Positions 23,815 through 36,143 of a stretch of DNA of 64,000 nucleotides are shown piece by piece; within the stretch, counting starts at the first letter, position 1; every line of letters starts with the position of its first letter. This DNA is from Paguma larvata. Lineage: Eukaryota; Chordata; Mammalia; Carnivora; Viverridae. The stretch is from assembly GCA_030068075.1 (NCBI GenBank), contig CM057826.1, positions 117,080,746-117,144,745 on the forward strand. The letters run 5' to 3'. The notes under the pieces are model-generated. The model had not been told where the DNA came from. It saw only the letters and a list, made by a program, of their open reading frames with translations, and did no database searches. The translations under genes were made by a program, and so were the position numbers.

Positions 23815-23943
23815 CAAAAACTTCAAACATTTTTAACCACAAAATCCTGAAAAACTCCAATTACCAAAAACATGTTTCCAAAAGAGTAGAAACACTGAGG
23901 AATAAAAAACGACATTTCGAAATGATTTTTAAAAACTTTACTC

Positions 23944-23945
23944 AC
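23944..23945 (-). other. Splice donor of the PCDHA3-like exon
   Basis: GCCAAA followed by GTGAGT on the minus strand, phase 0. Confidence 0.85.
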
Positions 23946-26342
23946 TTTGGCAGAAAGATCGACATCCAAATCCAGCTGTTCTTCTCTATTCCCGTCTATG
24001 GGACCTGGTGGTAGGCTTGGGCTGAAGGCCATGAGGTCGGTCTTCGGTGGGCCCTCCCCAGAGCACACCCTCTGCCGCCTCTGCTGCGAGTACGACCAGC
24101 TGCCCACCGCGCTGGAGCACACCAGCGCGGGCTTCCCCGGCCCGCACGCGCCCTCGGCCGGCGGCGCCGAGCACCGCAGCGCCGTGTACAGCAGCAGCGT
24201 GAGCACCAACAGGCTGGACACCGCGCAGATGGCCACGATCAGGTACACGTTGACGTCCACCAGCGCCGTCTCCGCGCCCGCCGCGCCCGCCAACGCCCGC
24301 GACGACGCCTTGGGCGCCTGGCCGCTCTCCACCAGCGACAGCAACACGGTGGCCGTGGCCGTCAGCGCCGGCTCGCCGTGGTCCTTCACCAGCACCAGCA
24401 GGCGCTGGCGCGGCGAGTCCGCCTCGTCCAGGCCGCGCGTCGTGCTGATCTCGCCCGTGTACAGCGCCACGCGGAACGGGCTGCGCGCGCCCCCCGCCGC
24501 CGCCTGCAGCTCGTACGTCAGCCACGCGTTGTAGCCGGAGTCCGCGTCCACCGCGCGCACCTTCGCCACCACGTGGCCCGCGCCCACCGAGCGCCACACC
24601 AGCTCGCTCACCGCGCCGCCCCCGCCGCCCGCCCCGGGCAGCGGCAGCAGCGCGGGCGCGTTGTCGTTCTCGTCCAGCACGAACACCTGCAGCGTCACGT
24701 TGCTGCCCAGCGGAGGCACGCCCGCGTCGCGCGCGCTCACTTGGAACTGCAGCAGCTCCAGCTCCTCGTGGTCCAGCGGCTGCAGCGCGTACACCTTGCC
24801 GCTCTCCGCGTGCACCGACACGTAGCTCGACAGCGCGCGCTCGCCCACGCGCCGCTCCACCAGCGAGTAGGACACCAGCGCGTTCTCCTGCGCGTCCGCG
24901 TCCCGCGCGGACACCGTGAAGATGTGGCAGCCGGGCGGGTTGTTCTCCTTCACGAACACCGTGTACTCGGGCTGCGCGAATGCCGGCGCGTTGTCGTTCA
25001 CGTCGGCCACCTCCACGGACACGCTGGCCGTGGCCGACAGCGAAGGCGAGCCTCCGTCCCGCGCGGTCACGACTAGAGCATAGTCCGCCACGCTCTCGCG
25101 GTCCAGGGCGCTGTCCAGCACCAGGGAATAGTAATTCTTGAAGGTGGACACCAGCTTGAACGGGATGTGAGGCGTCAGAGAACAGGTCACCTGCCCGTTG
25201 ACTCCGTAGTCTCGATCCGAAACGCTGATCAGGGCGATGACCGTGCCTAGAGGCGCGTCTTCTAATACAGGTAATGACAGTGATTTGATAACCAACTCGG
25301 GTACATTATCATTGGTGTCCAAAATTTCCACCAGAACCGTGCAGTGACCTGCCATTGGGGGATTTCCTTTATCTGTCGCTTCTACCTGGATTTCATATAA
25401 CTTAGTTTCTTCGAAATCTATGTTACCCTTTACACTGATGTATCCATTAACTGGGTCTAAGTGAAATTTCGACAAAGTATCTGATGACATGTCTGTATTG
25501 AAAGAATATACAATGTCCTTATTTACTCCTTCATCCAAATCAGAGGCGTTAACAATCACTGCTAGGGTACCGTTTGGAGCATTTTCGAATAAACTGACTT
25601 TGTAGACAGTTCTCTCAAACTCTGGAGCGTTGTCGTTTACATCTAGAACGGTGATCTTCAGTTGAGTAGTGCCTGTGAGCTCTGGTTTCCCACCGTCAAC
25701 TGCCGTTATTATTAAATGGTGTTCAGGAGTTTCCTCTCGATCTAAAAGTTTTTTCAACACTAGTCCAAGAGATTTAATATCCTCATCATTTCTTTTAATA
25801 TCCAAGGTAAAATAATCATTAGAGTTAAGACTGTAGGTCAACAAAGAATTCACTCCAATATCTGCATCTGATGCTCCCTCTAGCGGAATCCGAGAACCAG
25901 GCGGCCGGGATTCGTAAATAAACAATTTTTTTACTGCCACTGGAAAAACCGGCTGGTTGTCGTTAATGTCCTTCACCTCCACCTCCACATGGAAAACCTG
26001 CAGCGGCCTGTCCACGATCACCTCCAGGTGGATGTTGCATTCCAGACTCCTCCCACACAGCTCCTCTCGGTCGATACGAGAATTTACAAACAAAATGCCA
26101 TTCTGCAGATTTACCTCCAGAAGGTCCCCGCGGCCTTTGGACGCCACCCGGAACAAGCGCGGCACCAGCTCCGCCAGCTCCAGCCCCAAGTCCTGGGCGA
26201 TGCGGCCCACGAAGGTGCCGTGTTTGGCCTCCTCAAGGACTGAGTAGTGAACCTGGCCGCTCCCAGCTTCCCAGGCTGTGAAGAGCACAAGCGAAAGCAG
26301 TAGTTGCCTGGCTCCTGAACTTTCTTCTCTCCATGAAAACAT
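23946..26342 (-). CDS. PCDHA3: Protocadherin alpha variable exon, PCDHA3-like (799 codons)
   Basis: PCDHA variable first exon. Start chosen at [12 protein letters not shown] (A at -3), near the remembered human PCDHA3 start MLFSWRED; the upstream in-frame ATG at 26381 adds 13 residues not expected in the family. Signal peptide about 1-29; EC1 RGD about 71-73; linkers [36 protein letters not shown] and [10 protein letters not shown]; membrane helix about 699-722; tail [22 protein letters not shown]; donor AAA|GTGAGT at 23946/23945. EC2 ([17 protein letters not shown]) and EC3 support the A3 assignment. The 3' part up to about 24890 is duplicated in the hybrid exon 6,574 bp away; the 5' part is unique. 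The first linker has Gln (DINDNQP) where the other exons have Pro. Confidence 0.9.
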
Positions 26343-26529
26343 TATTGGAAGCCTTTTCCAAATATTGGGTCGCTCTCGCATCGATTGAAACTTTAAAAAA
26401 TAATCTGGGTTCTTTGGTTTTTCTTAAATAATCGCATCATGCCGGTATTTCAGAGAGGATGAGGAAAAGCAGCATCTGAGTACGTAATGCGTGGTGGATT
26501 TCTTTTGTGGTGAAACACCTTGTGGTGGA

Positions 26530-26547
26530 CAGCGACATCATGTGGCT
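26530..26547 (-). promoter_or_regulatory. CSE / CTCF-like promoter element of the PCDHA3-like exon
   Basis: Minus strand AGCCACATGATGTCGCTG, about 190 bp upstream of the ATG at 26342. No TATA-like box seen between it and the start. Confidence 0.8.
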
Positions 26548-27412
26548 AAATGTGTAAGTATTAAATAAATGTACTTACACTTGGGTCGGAACTTTTCCCA
26601 TATTTCTAGTTTCGTTGTAATATCCTTCGAGCACTTTTCAAATTCTTGATAATTTATAAAAATTTATCCTTAGAGGTTTTATACTAATTCATCACTTTCA
26701 AATATTCCAATACATGACATACAGTAAAATAGAATAGAATAGTGATTAATGTTATAACATTATATAACATTTCTATTGGAAATATTCCCCATGTGACAAG
26801 CTTGGGGTTTTAATGGGGTTATCCCATTAAATTCTCACAACAACCTTCTGAGGTAGGTATTAATACAATTCACTTTTACAAACAAGGAAGTGAAAACATG
26901 TCAGTTAATTAACTGAAAAACGATATTAACTGGTAGTATTTGGGTGGGATCTCAAGGCGACACTAGACTTGTAACATTTACCAGTTGGCCTTGAAGTCTA
27001 CATTTTATAGAAAAACCAGGCCTTTGATATTCATGACCACCAAAACATCAAGGCATTGAAAGTGTGTGTATATCCATATCCATATATCCATATATATATT
27101 TACTTCTATATTATTAAGGCAATTGCTAATTTACATTATTTATTTATTTCTATATTGAGTGTCTGTAACCCACTCTTGTGTGCTGTATCCAGTGATTATA
27201 CCTTGTCGTCTTTCTTATCTGTTATTTATACAAAGATGCCAGAAGTCAGTTTTTTACAGTGCAGTCCTTCTGTAAATTTATATTTTACTACATGATGATA
27301 TATGATTTAGATATATGCTACATTCATATCACACCAAGTAAGACTGTTTTTTAAATTTCCACACCACTTATACATTTCAATTTACCTGTATATCCTAACA
27401 TGATCACAATAT
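26548..27412. other. Intergenic DNA between the A1-like and A3-like exons, nothing recognised
   Basis: AT-rich; no cadherin-like codons found in any frame I read. Confidence 0.6.
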
Positions 27413-27425
27413 GAGATCATTATAT

Positions 27426-27645
27426 ATTTTTTTAAATTTTTTAATGTTTATTTATTTTTGAGAGAAAGAGACAGAGTATGAGTAGGGGAGGGGCAGAGAG
27501 AGAGGCAGACACAGAATATGAAGCAGGCTCCAGACTCTTGAGTTGTCAGCACAGAGCCCGATGCGGGGCTCGAACCCACAGACCGTGAGATCATGACCTG
27601 AGCCAAAGTCGGAGGATTAGCTGACTGGGCAACCCAGGTGCCCCA
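27426..27645 (-). mobile_element. Can-SINE with 13-bp target-site duplication
   Basis: Reversed copy; GAGATCATTATAT at 27413-27425 and 27646-27658. Confidence 0.95.
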
Positions 27646-27814
27646 GAGATCATTATATTTTTAATGATCTCCAATCTAGATGAATTTCTGGACTCCATTT
27701 TTTAAAGTTGTTACTTGAATGTTTTGTTGAATTAACTACTCAATAGAGAGAGAAAAGAAACTTAGGAACATAGTTCACCATTCAACATATGTAATATGAG
27801 ACAACATAATGTTC

Positions 27815-28031
27815 TTTTTTAAAATTTTTTTAATGTTTATTTATTTTTGAGAGAGAGAGGGACAGAGTGCAAGTTGGGGAAGGGCAAAGAGACAGAGACA
27901 TAGAATCCTAGGCAGGTTCCAGGCTCTGAGCTGTCAGCACAGAGCTGATGTGGGGCTTGAACCCAAGAGCTGTGAGATCATGAACTGAGCTGAAGTCTGA
28001 CGTTTAACCAACCGAGCCACCCAGGTGCCCC
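27815..28031 (-). mobile_element. Can-SINE
   Basis: Reversed copy ending GCCACCCAGGTGCCCC; imperfect direct repeat AGACAA... on both sides. Confidence 0.93.
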
Positions 28032-29576
28032 AAGACAATATAGTTCATGAAGGAGTAAACATATAAGAATTATTTTGGAAAAGCAGGGATTTAGGAAATA
28101 ATTATAGACATCTACATGTCAAGTGTTTTGAAGAATCTTGTAAGGTAGTAGCTAGTTTTAAAATGAGATATATAATTAAAATTTTAAAACATTATGGACT
28201 CCATATTAAGGGAATACCTCTGGCAACTTATAATATTATATGTTTCATCACATTTAAGAGTATACTAATTGCAAAGTAGAATGCCACAGGGAATTTATGA
28301 CAGAGTATAATGATTATAGGCAATGAAGGTAATACTAAAGAAACTATAAGCCTAGCAGATTGAGCTGATATGTGGATAAAGTATCAGTGAATAATCTCTC
28401 ACTTCGATATCTCCTTAGGCAATTTAATTTAAAATTTTAAATAAGGAATACAAAACCAATAAGGAAAAAATTAAAATTAAAATTAAAAAAATTAATAAGA
28501 ATTTATACAGTGATAGACTGTGACTCCAGGAGGTCAAGGTATACCTGGATATAGTTTTCAAAGCTTACCATTACAAATGTAGTGGCCAGACTTCCAGTAG
28601 GACATATTCCACCTGACCATTCATACTTTCTGCACACAAGTCCCAAGAAAGTGGTGAGTAGATACGAGACTCTAGGTAGGATGACTCCTCCCAACAAAGG
28701 AGTTCTTCCTTATTTGCTCAAACTGTTTCTTTTTCTCCATAAAGCCTCAGATAAACATTTCTGATTCCTAGGAAATATATACTCCCTAAATTTTATGGCA
28801 TATCAACTCTTAGAGCTAAGAAGTTTACCGTAGAAACAGACTATCCTTAAAAGATTTCCCCACCTAACTTCTCCATTCCTTTAAAACCAGATCTCAGATG
28901 AAAACGAGTGTCTGGCCTGTTAGATGGCTAAGGCCCAGATCATTTAGTGGAAGTTATTTCTACCATTCATCAATATCCACATACATATGGGGGAAAAACA
29001 GCTTATAGCTAAGAACCATATAGAAGACAGTTTTAGACAGTTATTTTGCTCCAACATGTCTTCTTTCAAAGTGTTTAAATTATTTTCCAAGTGTAACATT
29101 TACTTGTCAAGTTTATGGTTTAACTACCAACAAAGGAGTTTCCAATTAAAATGTTTTCATTCGATATCGGTCTTTACCTTTTGGGAAAATTTCAACTTCA
29201 TTAGATATATGGATGCTGCCAGGAGAAAGTGAGTGAGCTCCTAGTTGTGGAAAATGTTATCATTGGCATAGTGTGGTGCCAGAGGTGGGCGGTTAGTCTC
29301 TGCACAGTGGGAGGCCTGTACAGAAGAGCCTGGTGATACCGATACTGGGAAGGATGACCGAGCAACCAAGTAACATAACACCCGAGTTAGAGTACTCTCC
29401 ACCTTTACGTAAAAAAAATAAAATAAAAAATTCCCACTACCTGGACACCCACAATGTAATTTTGTAAATATTAAGATATTGTTTTAATGTTAAGTTATTT
29501 TAACAAAATTGAAAGGGGGTTCTTTCCTCAGTGAACTTTCTATTGGGCCTTAAAACTCCAAGGATTTTGCAAGTGT
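28032..29576. other. Unclassified intergenic DNA
   Basis: 28500-29400 is somewhat less AT-rich than its surroundings and carries small open frames on both strands (28503-28697 minus, 28582-28764 plus). I do not recognise a protein or repeat. No PCDHA2 relic seen. Confidence 0.5.
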
Positions 29577-29586
29577 GAAATCTTTT

Positions 29587-29801
29587 TTTTTTTTTAACGT
29601 TTATTTATTTTTGAGAGACATAGAGACAGAGTATGAGCGGGGGGGGGGGGGCAGAGAGAGAGGGAGACACAGAATCCGAAGCAGACTCCAGGCTCTGAGT
29701 TGTCAGCACAGAGCCCGATACGGGGCTCGAACCCACAGACCGCGAGATCATGACCTGAGCCGAAGTTGGCCGCCCAACCAACTGAGCCACCCAGGCGCCC
29801 C
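29587..29801 (-). mobile_element. Can-SINE with target-site duplication
   Basis: Near-consensus reversed copy with a G12 run near 29640; TGAAATCTTT flanks both ends (29577-29586, 29802-29811). Confidence 0.95.
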
Positions 29802-29919
29802 TGAAATCTTTATTCCAAATCACAAGTCATGTGACTCCTGAAAGACATATGTAATATTAGCAATTATTCCCAAATGATGTCATGTACTGTAATGACCTAT
29901 GATCGGTATTTTTGAAAAC

Positions 29920-30145
29920 TATTTTAAATGTTTATTTATTTTTGAGAGAGGGAGAGAGAAGGTGAGTGAGAGAGAAAGAGATGGTGAGCAGTGGAAGGGC
30001 AAAGAGAGAGGGAGACGCAGAATCCAAAGCAGGCTCCAGCCTCCATCAGCATACAGCCTGACGTGGGGCTCAAACCAACCAACCACAAGATCATGATCTG
30101 AGCCCAAGTCAGACCCTTAACTGACAGAGCCAACCAGGCACCACT
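29920..30145 (-). mobile_element. Can-SINE
   Basis: Older reversed copy, GA-rich, ends GCCAACCAGGCACCA. Confidence 0.9.
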
Positions 30146-30188
30146 GACAGGTATTTTTGGAGGTCCTGGCATTAAAAGATCCATTCAG

Positions 30189-33025
30189 TACTATGAAAAA
30201 TTATAAGCCACCAAACTCAACAACCTGGAAGAAATGGACAAATTCATATATAGCCACACGCTACCAAAACTCAAACGGGAAGAAATAGAAAATTTGAACA
30301 GACCCATAACTAGTGAAGAAATCGAATCAGTTATCAAAAATCTCCCCCAAAAATAAAAGCCCTGGACCAGATGGCTTCCCTGGATAACTTTACCAGACAT
30401 TTAAAACAGAGTTAATACCTATCCTCCTCAAGCTGTTCCCAAAAAATTGAAATGGAAGGAAAACTCCTGGACTTATGCTATGAAGCCAGCATCACTTTGA
30501 TTCCCAAACCAGATAAAGACCCAGCAAAAAAAGAGAATTACAGGCCAATATCCCTGATGAATATGGATGCAAAAATTCTCAACAAGATATTAGCAAATCG
30601 AATCCAACAGCATATAAAAAGAATTATTCACCATGATCAAGAGGGTTCATCCCTGGGTTGCAGGGCTGGTTCAATATTCGCAAATCAATCAACGTGATAC
30701 ATCACATTAACAATGGGAAAGATAAGAACCATATGATCCTGTCAATAGATGCAGAAAGAGCATTTGACAAAATACAGCACCCTTTCCAAATAAAAACTCT
30801 TGAGAAAGTCGGGATAGAAGGAACATACTTAGTCATCATAAAAGTCATATATGAAAAGCCCACAGCTAATATCATCCTCAATAGGGAAAAACTGAGAGCC
30901 TTCCCCCTGAGATCAGGAACATGACAGGGGTGTCCGCTCTCACCACTGCTATTTAACATAGTGTTGGAGGTCCTAGCATTGGCAATCAGACAACAAAACG
31001 AAACAAAAGGCATCAAGATTGGCAAGAGGTAAGTCAAACTTTGACTTTTTGCAGACGACATGATACTTTACATGGAAAACCCAAAAGAATCCACCAGGAG
31101 CCTACTAGAACTGATTCATGAATTCAGCAAAGTTGCAGGGTACAAAATCAATGTACAGAAATCGGTGGTGTTTCTATACACCAACAGTGAAGTAGCAGAA
31201 AGAGAAATAAAGAAGCTAATCCCATTCACAACTGCACCAAAAACCATAAAATACTTAGGAATAAACCTAACCAAAGATGTAAAAGATCTCTACACTGAAA
31301 ACTATAAAAAACTTATGAAGGAAATTGAGGAAGACACAAGGAAATGGAAAAACGTCCCATGTTCATGCTCACGGACTGGAAGAATAAATATCGTTAAAAA
31401 GGCAATACTACCAAAGCAATCTACACATTCAATGCAATCCCAATCAAAATTGCACCAGCATTCTTCTCAAAGCTAGAGCAAACAATCCTAAAATATGTAT
31501 GGAACCACAAAAGACCCCGAATAGGCAAAGTAATACAGAAGAATAAAACCAAGGCGGGAGGCATCACGATTCCAGATTTTAACCTCTACTACAAGGAAGT
31601 AATCATCAAGACTGTATGGTATTGGCACAAAAACAAACACGTAGACCAATGGAATAGAATAGAAAACTCAGAGAAATGGACCCGCAAGTATATGGCCAAC
31701 TAATCTTTGACAAAGTGGGAAAGAGTATCCAATGGAAAAAAAGACAGCCTCTTTAATAAATGGTGCTGGGAGAACTGGACAGCAACATGCAGAAGAAAGA
31801 ACCTAGACCACTTCCTTATAGCACTCACAAAAATAAACTCTAAATGGATGAAGGATCTGAATGTGAGACAGGAAACCATCAAAATCCTAGAGGAGAAAGT
31901 AGGAAAAAATCTCTTTGACGTAAGCCGCACCATTTTCTTAAACAACACATCTCCAAAGGCAAGGGAATTAAAAGCAAAAATGAACTACTGGGACCTCATC
32001 AAGATAAAAACTTCTGCACTGCAAAGGAAACAACCAACAAAACTAATAGGCAACCAAAGGAATGGGAAAAGATCATTGCAAATGACATATTGGATAAAGG
32101 ACTAGTATCTAAAATCCATAAAGAACTTACCAAACTCCACACCCGAAAAATGAATAATCCAGCGAAGAAATGGGCAGAAGATATGAACAGACACTTCTCC
32201 AAAGAAGACATCCAAATGGCAAACAGACACAAGAAACGATGCTCAATGTCACTCATCATCAGGGAAACACAAATCAAAACCACACTGAGATACCACCTCA
32301 CACCAGTCAGAGTGGCTAAAATGAACAAATCAAGAAACTAAAGATGCTGGCGAGGATGTGGAGAAACAGGCACCCTCTTGCACTGTTGGTGGGAATGCAA
32401 ACTGGTGCAGCCGCTCTGGAGAACTCTGTGGAGGTTCCTCAAAAAAATGAAAATAGAACTACTCTATGACCCAGAATAGCACCGTTAGGAATCTACCCAA
32501 GAGATACAGGAGTGCTGATGCATAAGGGCATGTGTATCCCGATGTTGATAGCAGCATTTTCAACAATAGCCAAATCATGGAAAGAGACTAAGTGTCCATC
32601 AAGTGATAAACGGATAAAGAAGATGTGGTATATGTATATGTATATATATATATACACACACACATACAGTGGAACACTACGTGGCAATGAGAAAAAATGA
32701 AATCTGGCCATGAGTAGCAACATGGATGGAACTGGAGGGTATTATATGCTGAGTGAAATAAGTCAGGCAGAGAAAGACAGACAGCATATGTTTCCACGCA
32801 TAGGTGGACTTTGCGAGACTTAACAGAAAACCAGCAGGGAGGGGAAGAGAGGAAGGTAAAAAAAATGACACAGAGAGGGAGGGAGACAAAATATAAGAGA
32901 TTCTTAAATACTAAGAACAAACTGAGGGTTGAGGTGGGCATGGGAGGGGGGAGAGTACGTGATGGGCACTGAACAGGGCACGGGTTGGGATGAGCAACCA
33001 ATCTGACAATAAAATATTTTTAAAA
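30189..33025 (+). mobile_element. 5'-truncated LINE-1 with ORF2 remnants and 3'UTR
   Basis: Reverse-transcriptase and C-terminal ORF2 remnants are spread over several frames: [34 protein letters not shown], and an LFADD box at about 31038 preceded by an in-frame TGA. They are followed by a G-rich 3'UTR (about 32920-32960) and an A-rich end. A perfect 15-bp target-site duplication AAAAGATCCATTCAG lies at 30174-30188 and 33026-33040. Multiple stops and frame shifts make it inactive. Confidence 0.92.
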
Positions 33026-33040
33026 AAAAGATCCATTCAG

Positions 33041-33530
33041 GCTGCTTTCAAGTACAAGGAAATGAAAACCTAACTTATTATCTGTTGCATAAACATATTA
33101 AGACAAAAGAATCCTTGATTGAAAGAATGCTTTAGAAAACACTCAGGTATATAATATAGTCCTATTTCAATATATTCTGACAGAATGGATAGATGATGTA
33201 AATTGGAAATATGCATTATATATTCATACTCTTTAATTTTTTTCCAATTATGATTTTTTAATTTTAAGAAAAACATTATTTACAGGTAGTAAGTTTTCAA
33301 ATTTAGCTGAAGTGTTTTTCAATCCTTTAAGGTCCTGTTATTCATGAACAGATTTAATTATGAAAAAACCAAAAGGTGAAAATAAGAAAATTCAAGCTAA
33401 GTTGTTCTCAGAGAAATTCATCTCTATTTCATAGAGATTTCATACCATATAATGCACAATAGGATAGTGATTAAAAAATTAAAAAATGAATCAAAATAAT
33501 AGAATCATTAATAAAGGAAATAGAACAATT
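33041..33530. other. AT-rich intron/intergenic DNA downstream of the A1-like exon
   Basis: Nothing recognised. Confidence 0.6.
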
Positions 33531-33552
33531 CTAAAATCGACGGGAAAGACTC

Positions 33553-33554
33553 AC
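33553..33554 (-). other. Splice donor of the PCDHA1-like exon
   Basis: GGAAAG followed by GTGAGT on the minus strand, phase 0 after Lys. Confidence 0.88.
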
Positions 33555-35948
33555 CTTTCCTAAGTGTTCTGACTCTGAGGGTTGTTGTCTTTCTTCTGCG
33601 GAGCCTGGAACTTGAGGTAGGCTGGGACTGAAGGCCATGAGGTCGGTCTTGGGCGGGCCCTCCCCAGAACACACCCTCTGCCGCCTCTGCTGCGAGTACG
33701 ACCAGCTGCCCACCGCGCTGGAGCACACCAGCGTGGGCTTCCCCGGCCCGCACGCGCCCTCGGCCGGCGGCGCCGAGCACCGCAGCGCCGTGTACAGCAG
33801 CAGCGTGAGCACCAACAGGCTGGACACCGCGCAGATGGCCACGATCAGGTACACGTTGACGTCCACCAGCGCCGTCTCCGCGCCCGCCGCGCCCGCCAAC
33901 GCCCGCGACGACGCCTTGGGCGCCTGGCCGCTCTCCACCAGCGACAGCAACACGGTGGCCGTGGCCGTGAGCGCCGGCTCGCCGTGGTCCTTCACCAGCA
34001 CCAGCAGGCGCTGGCGCGGCGAGTCCGCCTCGTCCAGGCCGCGCGTCGTGCTGATCTCGCCCGTGTACAGCGCCACGCGGAACGGGCTGCGCGCGCCCCC
34101 CGCCGCCGCCTGCAGCTCGTACGACAGCCACGCGTTGTAGCCGGAGTCCGCGTCCACCGCGCGCACCTTCGCCACCACGTGGCCCGCGCCCACCGAGCGC
34201 CACACCAGCTCGCTCACCGCGCCGCCCCCGCCGCCCGCCCCGGGCAGCGGCAGCAGCGCGGGCGCGTTGTCGTTCTCGTCCAGCACGAACACCTGCAGCG
34301 TCACGTTGCTGCCCAGCGGAGGCACGCCCGCGTCGCGCGCGCTCACTTGGAACTGCAGCAGCTCCAGCTCCTCGTGGTCCAGCGGCTGCAGCGCGTACAC
34401 CTTGCCGCTCTCCGCGTGCACCGACACGTAGCTCGACAGCGCGCGCTCGCCCACGCGCCGCTCCACCAGCGAGTAGGACACCAGCGCGTTCTCCTGCGCG
34501 TCCGCGTCCCGCGCGGACACCGTGAAGATGTGGCAGCCGGGCGGGTTGTTCTCCTTCACGAACACCGTGTACTCGGGCTGCGCGAATGCCGGCGCGTTGT
34601 CGTTCACGTCGGCCACCTCCACGGACACGCTGGCCGTGGCCGACAGCGAAGGCGAGCCTCCGTCCCGCGCGGTCACGACTAGAGCATAGTCCGCCACGCT
34701 CTCGCGGTCCAGGGCGCTGTCCAGCACCAGCGAATAGTAATTCTTGAAGGTGGACACCAGCTTGAAGGGGACTTGGGGTGTTAGTGAGCAGGTCACCTGC
34801 CCATTGGCACCGGAGTCGCGGTCGGACACGGAAATGAAAGCAATGACGGTGCTGAGTGGAGCGTCCTCTTTGACCGGCAAAGACAGAGATGTAATTGCCA
34901 GTTGTGGAACATTATCATTTACATCTAGCACTTTCACTAAAACCTTGCAGTGATTTGACATTGGAGGACTTCCTTTATCAACTGCTTTTACATGAATTTC
35001 ATAAGACTTTGTTTCTTCATAATCCAGTCTACCAATTAGTCTAATTTCTCCTAAGCTGGAATCAATTTTGAAGTTTTTTTGAATGTTCAGAGGAACATCA
35101 CTGCCAAAAGAAAAGACAACTTCTCCATTTACACCTTCGTCGGCATCAGAGGCGTTTAATGTAGTCACTAATGTTCCATTTGCTGTAGTCTCTAATAAAT
35201 GGACCCTATACACAGCTTGAGAAAACAATGGCGCATTATCGTTAACATCCAGCACCGTGATCAGCAGCTGAACTGTACCTTGCAGCTCTGGTTTGCCCCC
35301 ATCAGTGGCCGTCAATAATAAACGAAGTTCTGGTGTTTCTTCTCTATCCAAAGATTTCCTCAATTCAAGGGAAAGTGACTTACTCAGTTCATCACTTGCC
35401 TGTACATCCAAAGAGAAATAATCACTGGGGCTGAGGGTGTAAGATAGAAGAGCATTGGTCCCAATGTCCGCATCAGCAGCACCCTCTATCGGAAAACGTG
35501 AATCCACCAGTCTAGATTCAGGAATAAATAACCTTTGTTCTCTCCCTCTGAAAACCGGTGGGTTGTCGTTAATGTCCTTCACCTCCACCTCCACATGGAA
35601 TACCTGCAGCGGCCTGTCCACGATCACCTCCAGGGGAATGCTGCACTCCAGGTCCAGCCCGCAAAGCTCCTCGCGGTCGATCCGAGAATTCACAAACAAA
35701 ATGCCATTCTGCAGATTTACCTCCAGGAGATCCCCGCGGCCTTTAGACACCACCCGGAACAGGCGCGGCACCAGCTCTGCCAGCTCCAGCCCCAGGTCTT
35801 GCGCGATGCGGCCCACGAAAGTGCCGTGTTTGGCCTCCTCCGGGACCGAGTAGTGGACCTGACCACTCCCAGTGTTCCAGGCTGTGAGGAGAAGAACGAA
35901 GAGTAGCAGGCGCTGGGCTCCCTTGCCTCCTTGCCTAGGAAACAGCAT
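33555..35948 (-). CDS. PCDHA1: Protocadherin alpha variable exon, PCDHA1-like (798 codons), first exon of the cluster in this window
   Basis: PCDHA variable first exon. Start [12 protein letters not shown] (G at -3); signal peptide about 1-29; EC1 RGD about 71-73; linkers [36 protein letters not shown] and [10 protein letters not shown]; membrane helix about 699-722; tail [20 protein letters not shown]; donor AAG|GTGAGT at 33555/33554. EC2-EC3 features ([38 protein letters not shown]) and the tail agree with remembered human PCDHA1. No further protocadherin exon is found in the 28 kb upstream, as expected for the first member. The 5' half is AT-richer and individual; the 3' half (EC5-tail) is GC-rich and almost identical to the other exons, which fits gene conversion in this family. 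Confidence 0.91.
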
Positions 35949-36125
35949 CGCAAAACCACTACACCTTTGGTACCGCTCTCACTTCAAAATCATGCTTTCT
36001 TTACTTTATATCTTGAATAATATATCTCCTGACCGTTTTTGTCTTCACTCAGGCTGTAACAAAATGGAGCTTCCTCCCTTAGTTTTTGATGATCTGTACA
36101 CTAACACTGACAAGACTCTGGTATA

Positions 36126-36143
36126 CAGCGACATCATGTGGCT
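36126..36143 (-). promoter_or_regulatory. CSE / CTCF-like promoter element of the PCDHA1-like exon
   Basis: Minus strand AGCCACATGATGTCGCTG, about 180 bp upstream of the ATG at 35948. It marks the 5' boundary of the cluster in this window. Confidence 0.8.

Larger units (their letters stand above)
10981..24890. repeat. Tandem duplication, period 6,574 bp (about 2.1 copies)
   Basis: Positions x and x+6574 match for x from 10981 to 18316 in every stretch I compared. This includes coding DNA, CSE, a T15 run (before 13577 and 20151), a GT run, a CAA run and two SINEs. The first mismatch at the low end is 10980 (t) against 17554 (c); at the high end it is 18317 (t) against 24891 (c). Beyond both ends similarity falls to that of ordinary paralogous exons. 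I checked by eye, not by full alignment. Confidence 0.93.
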
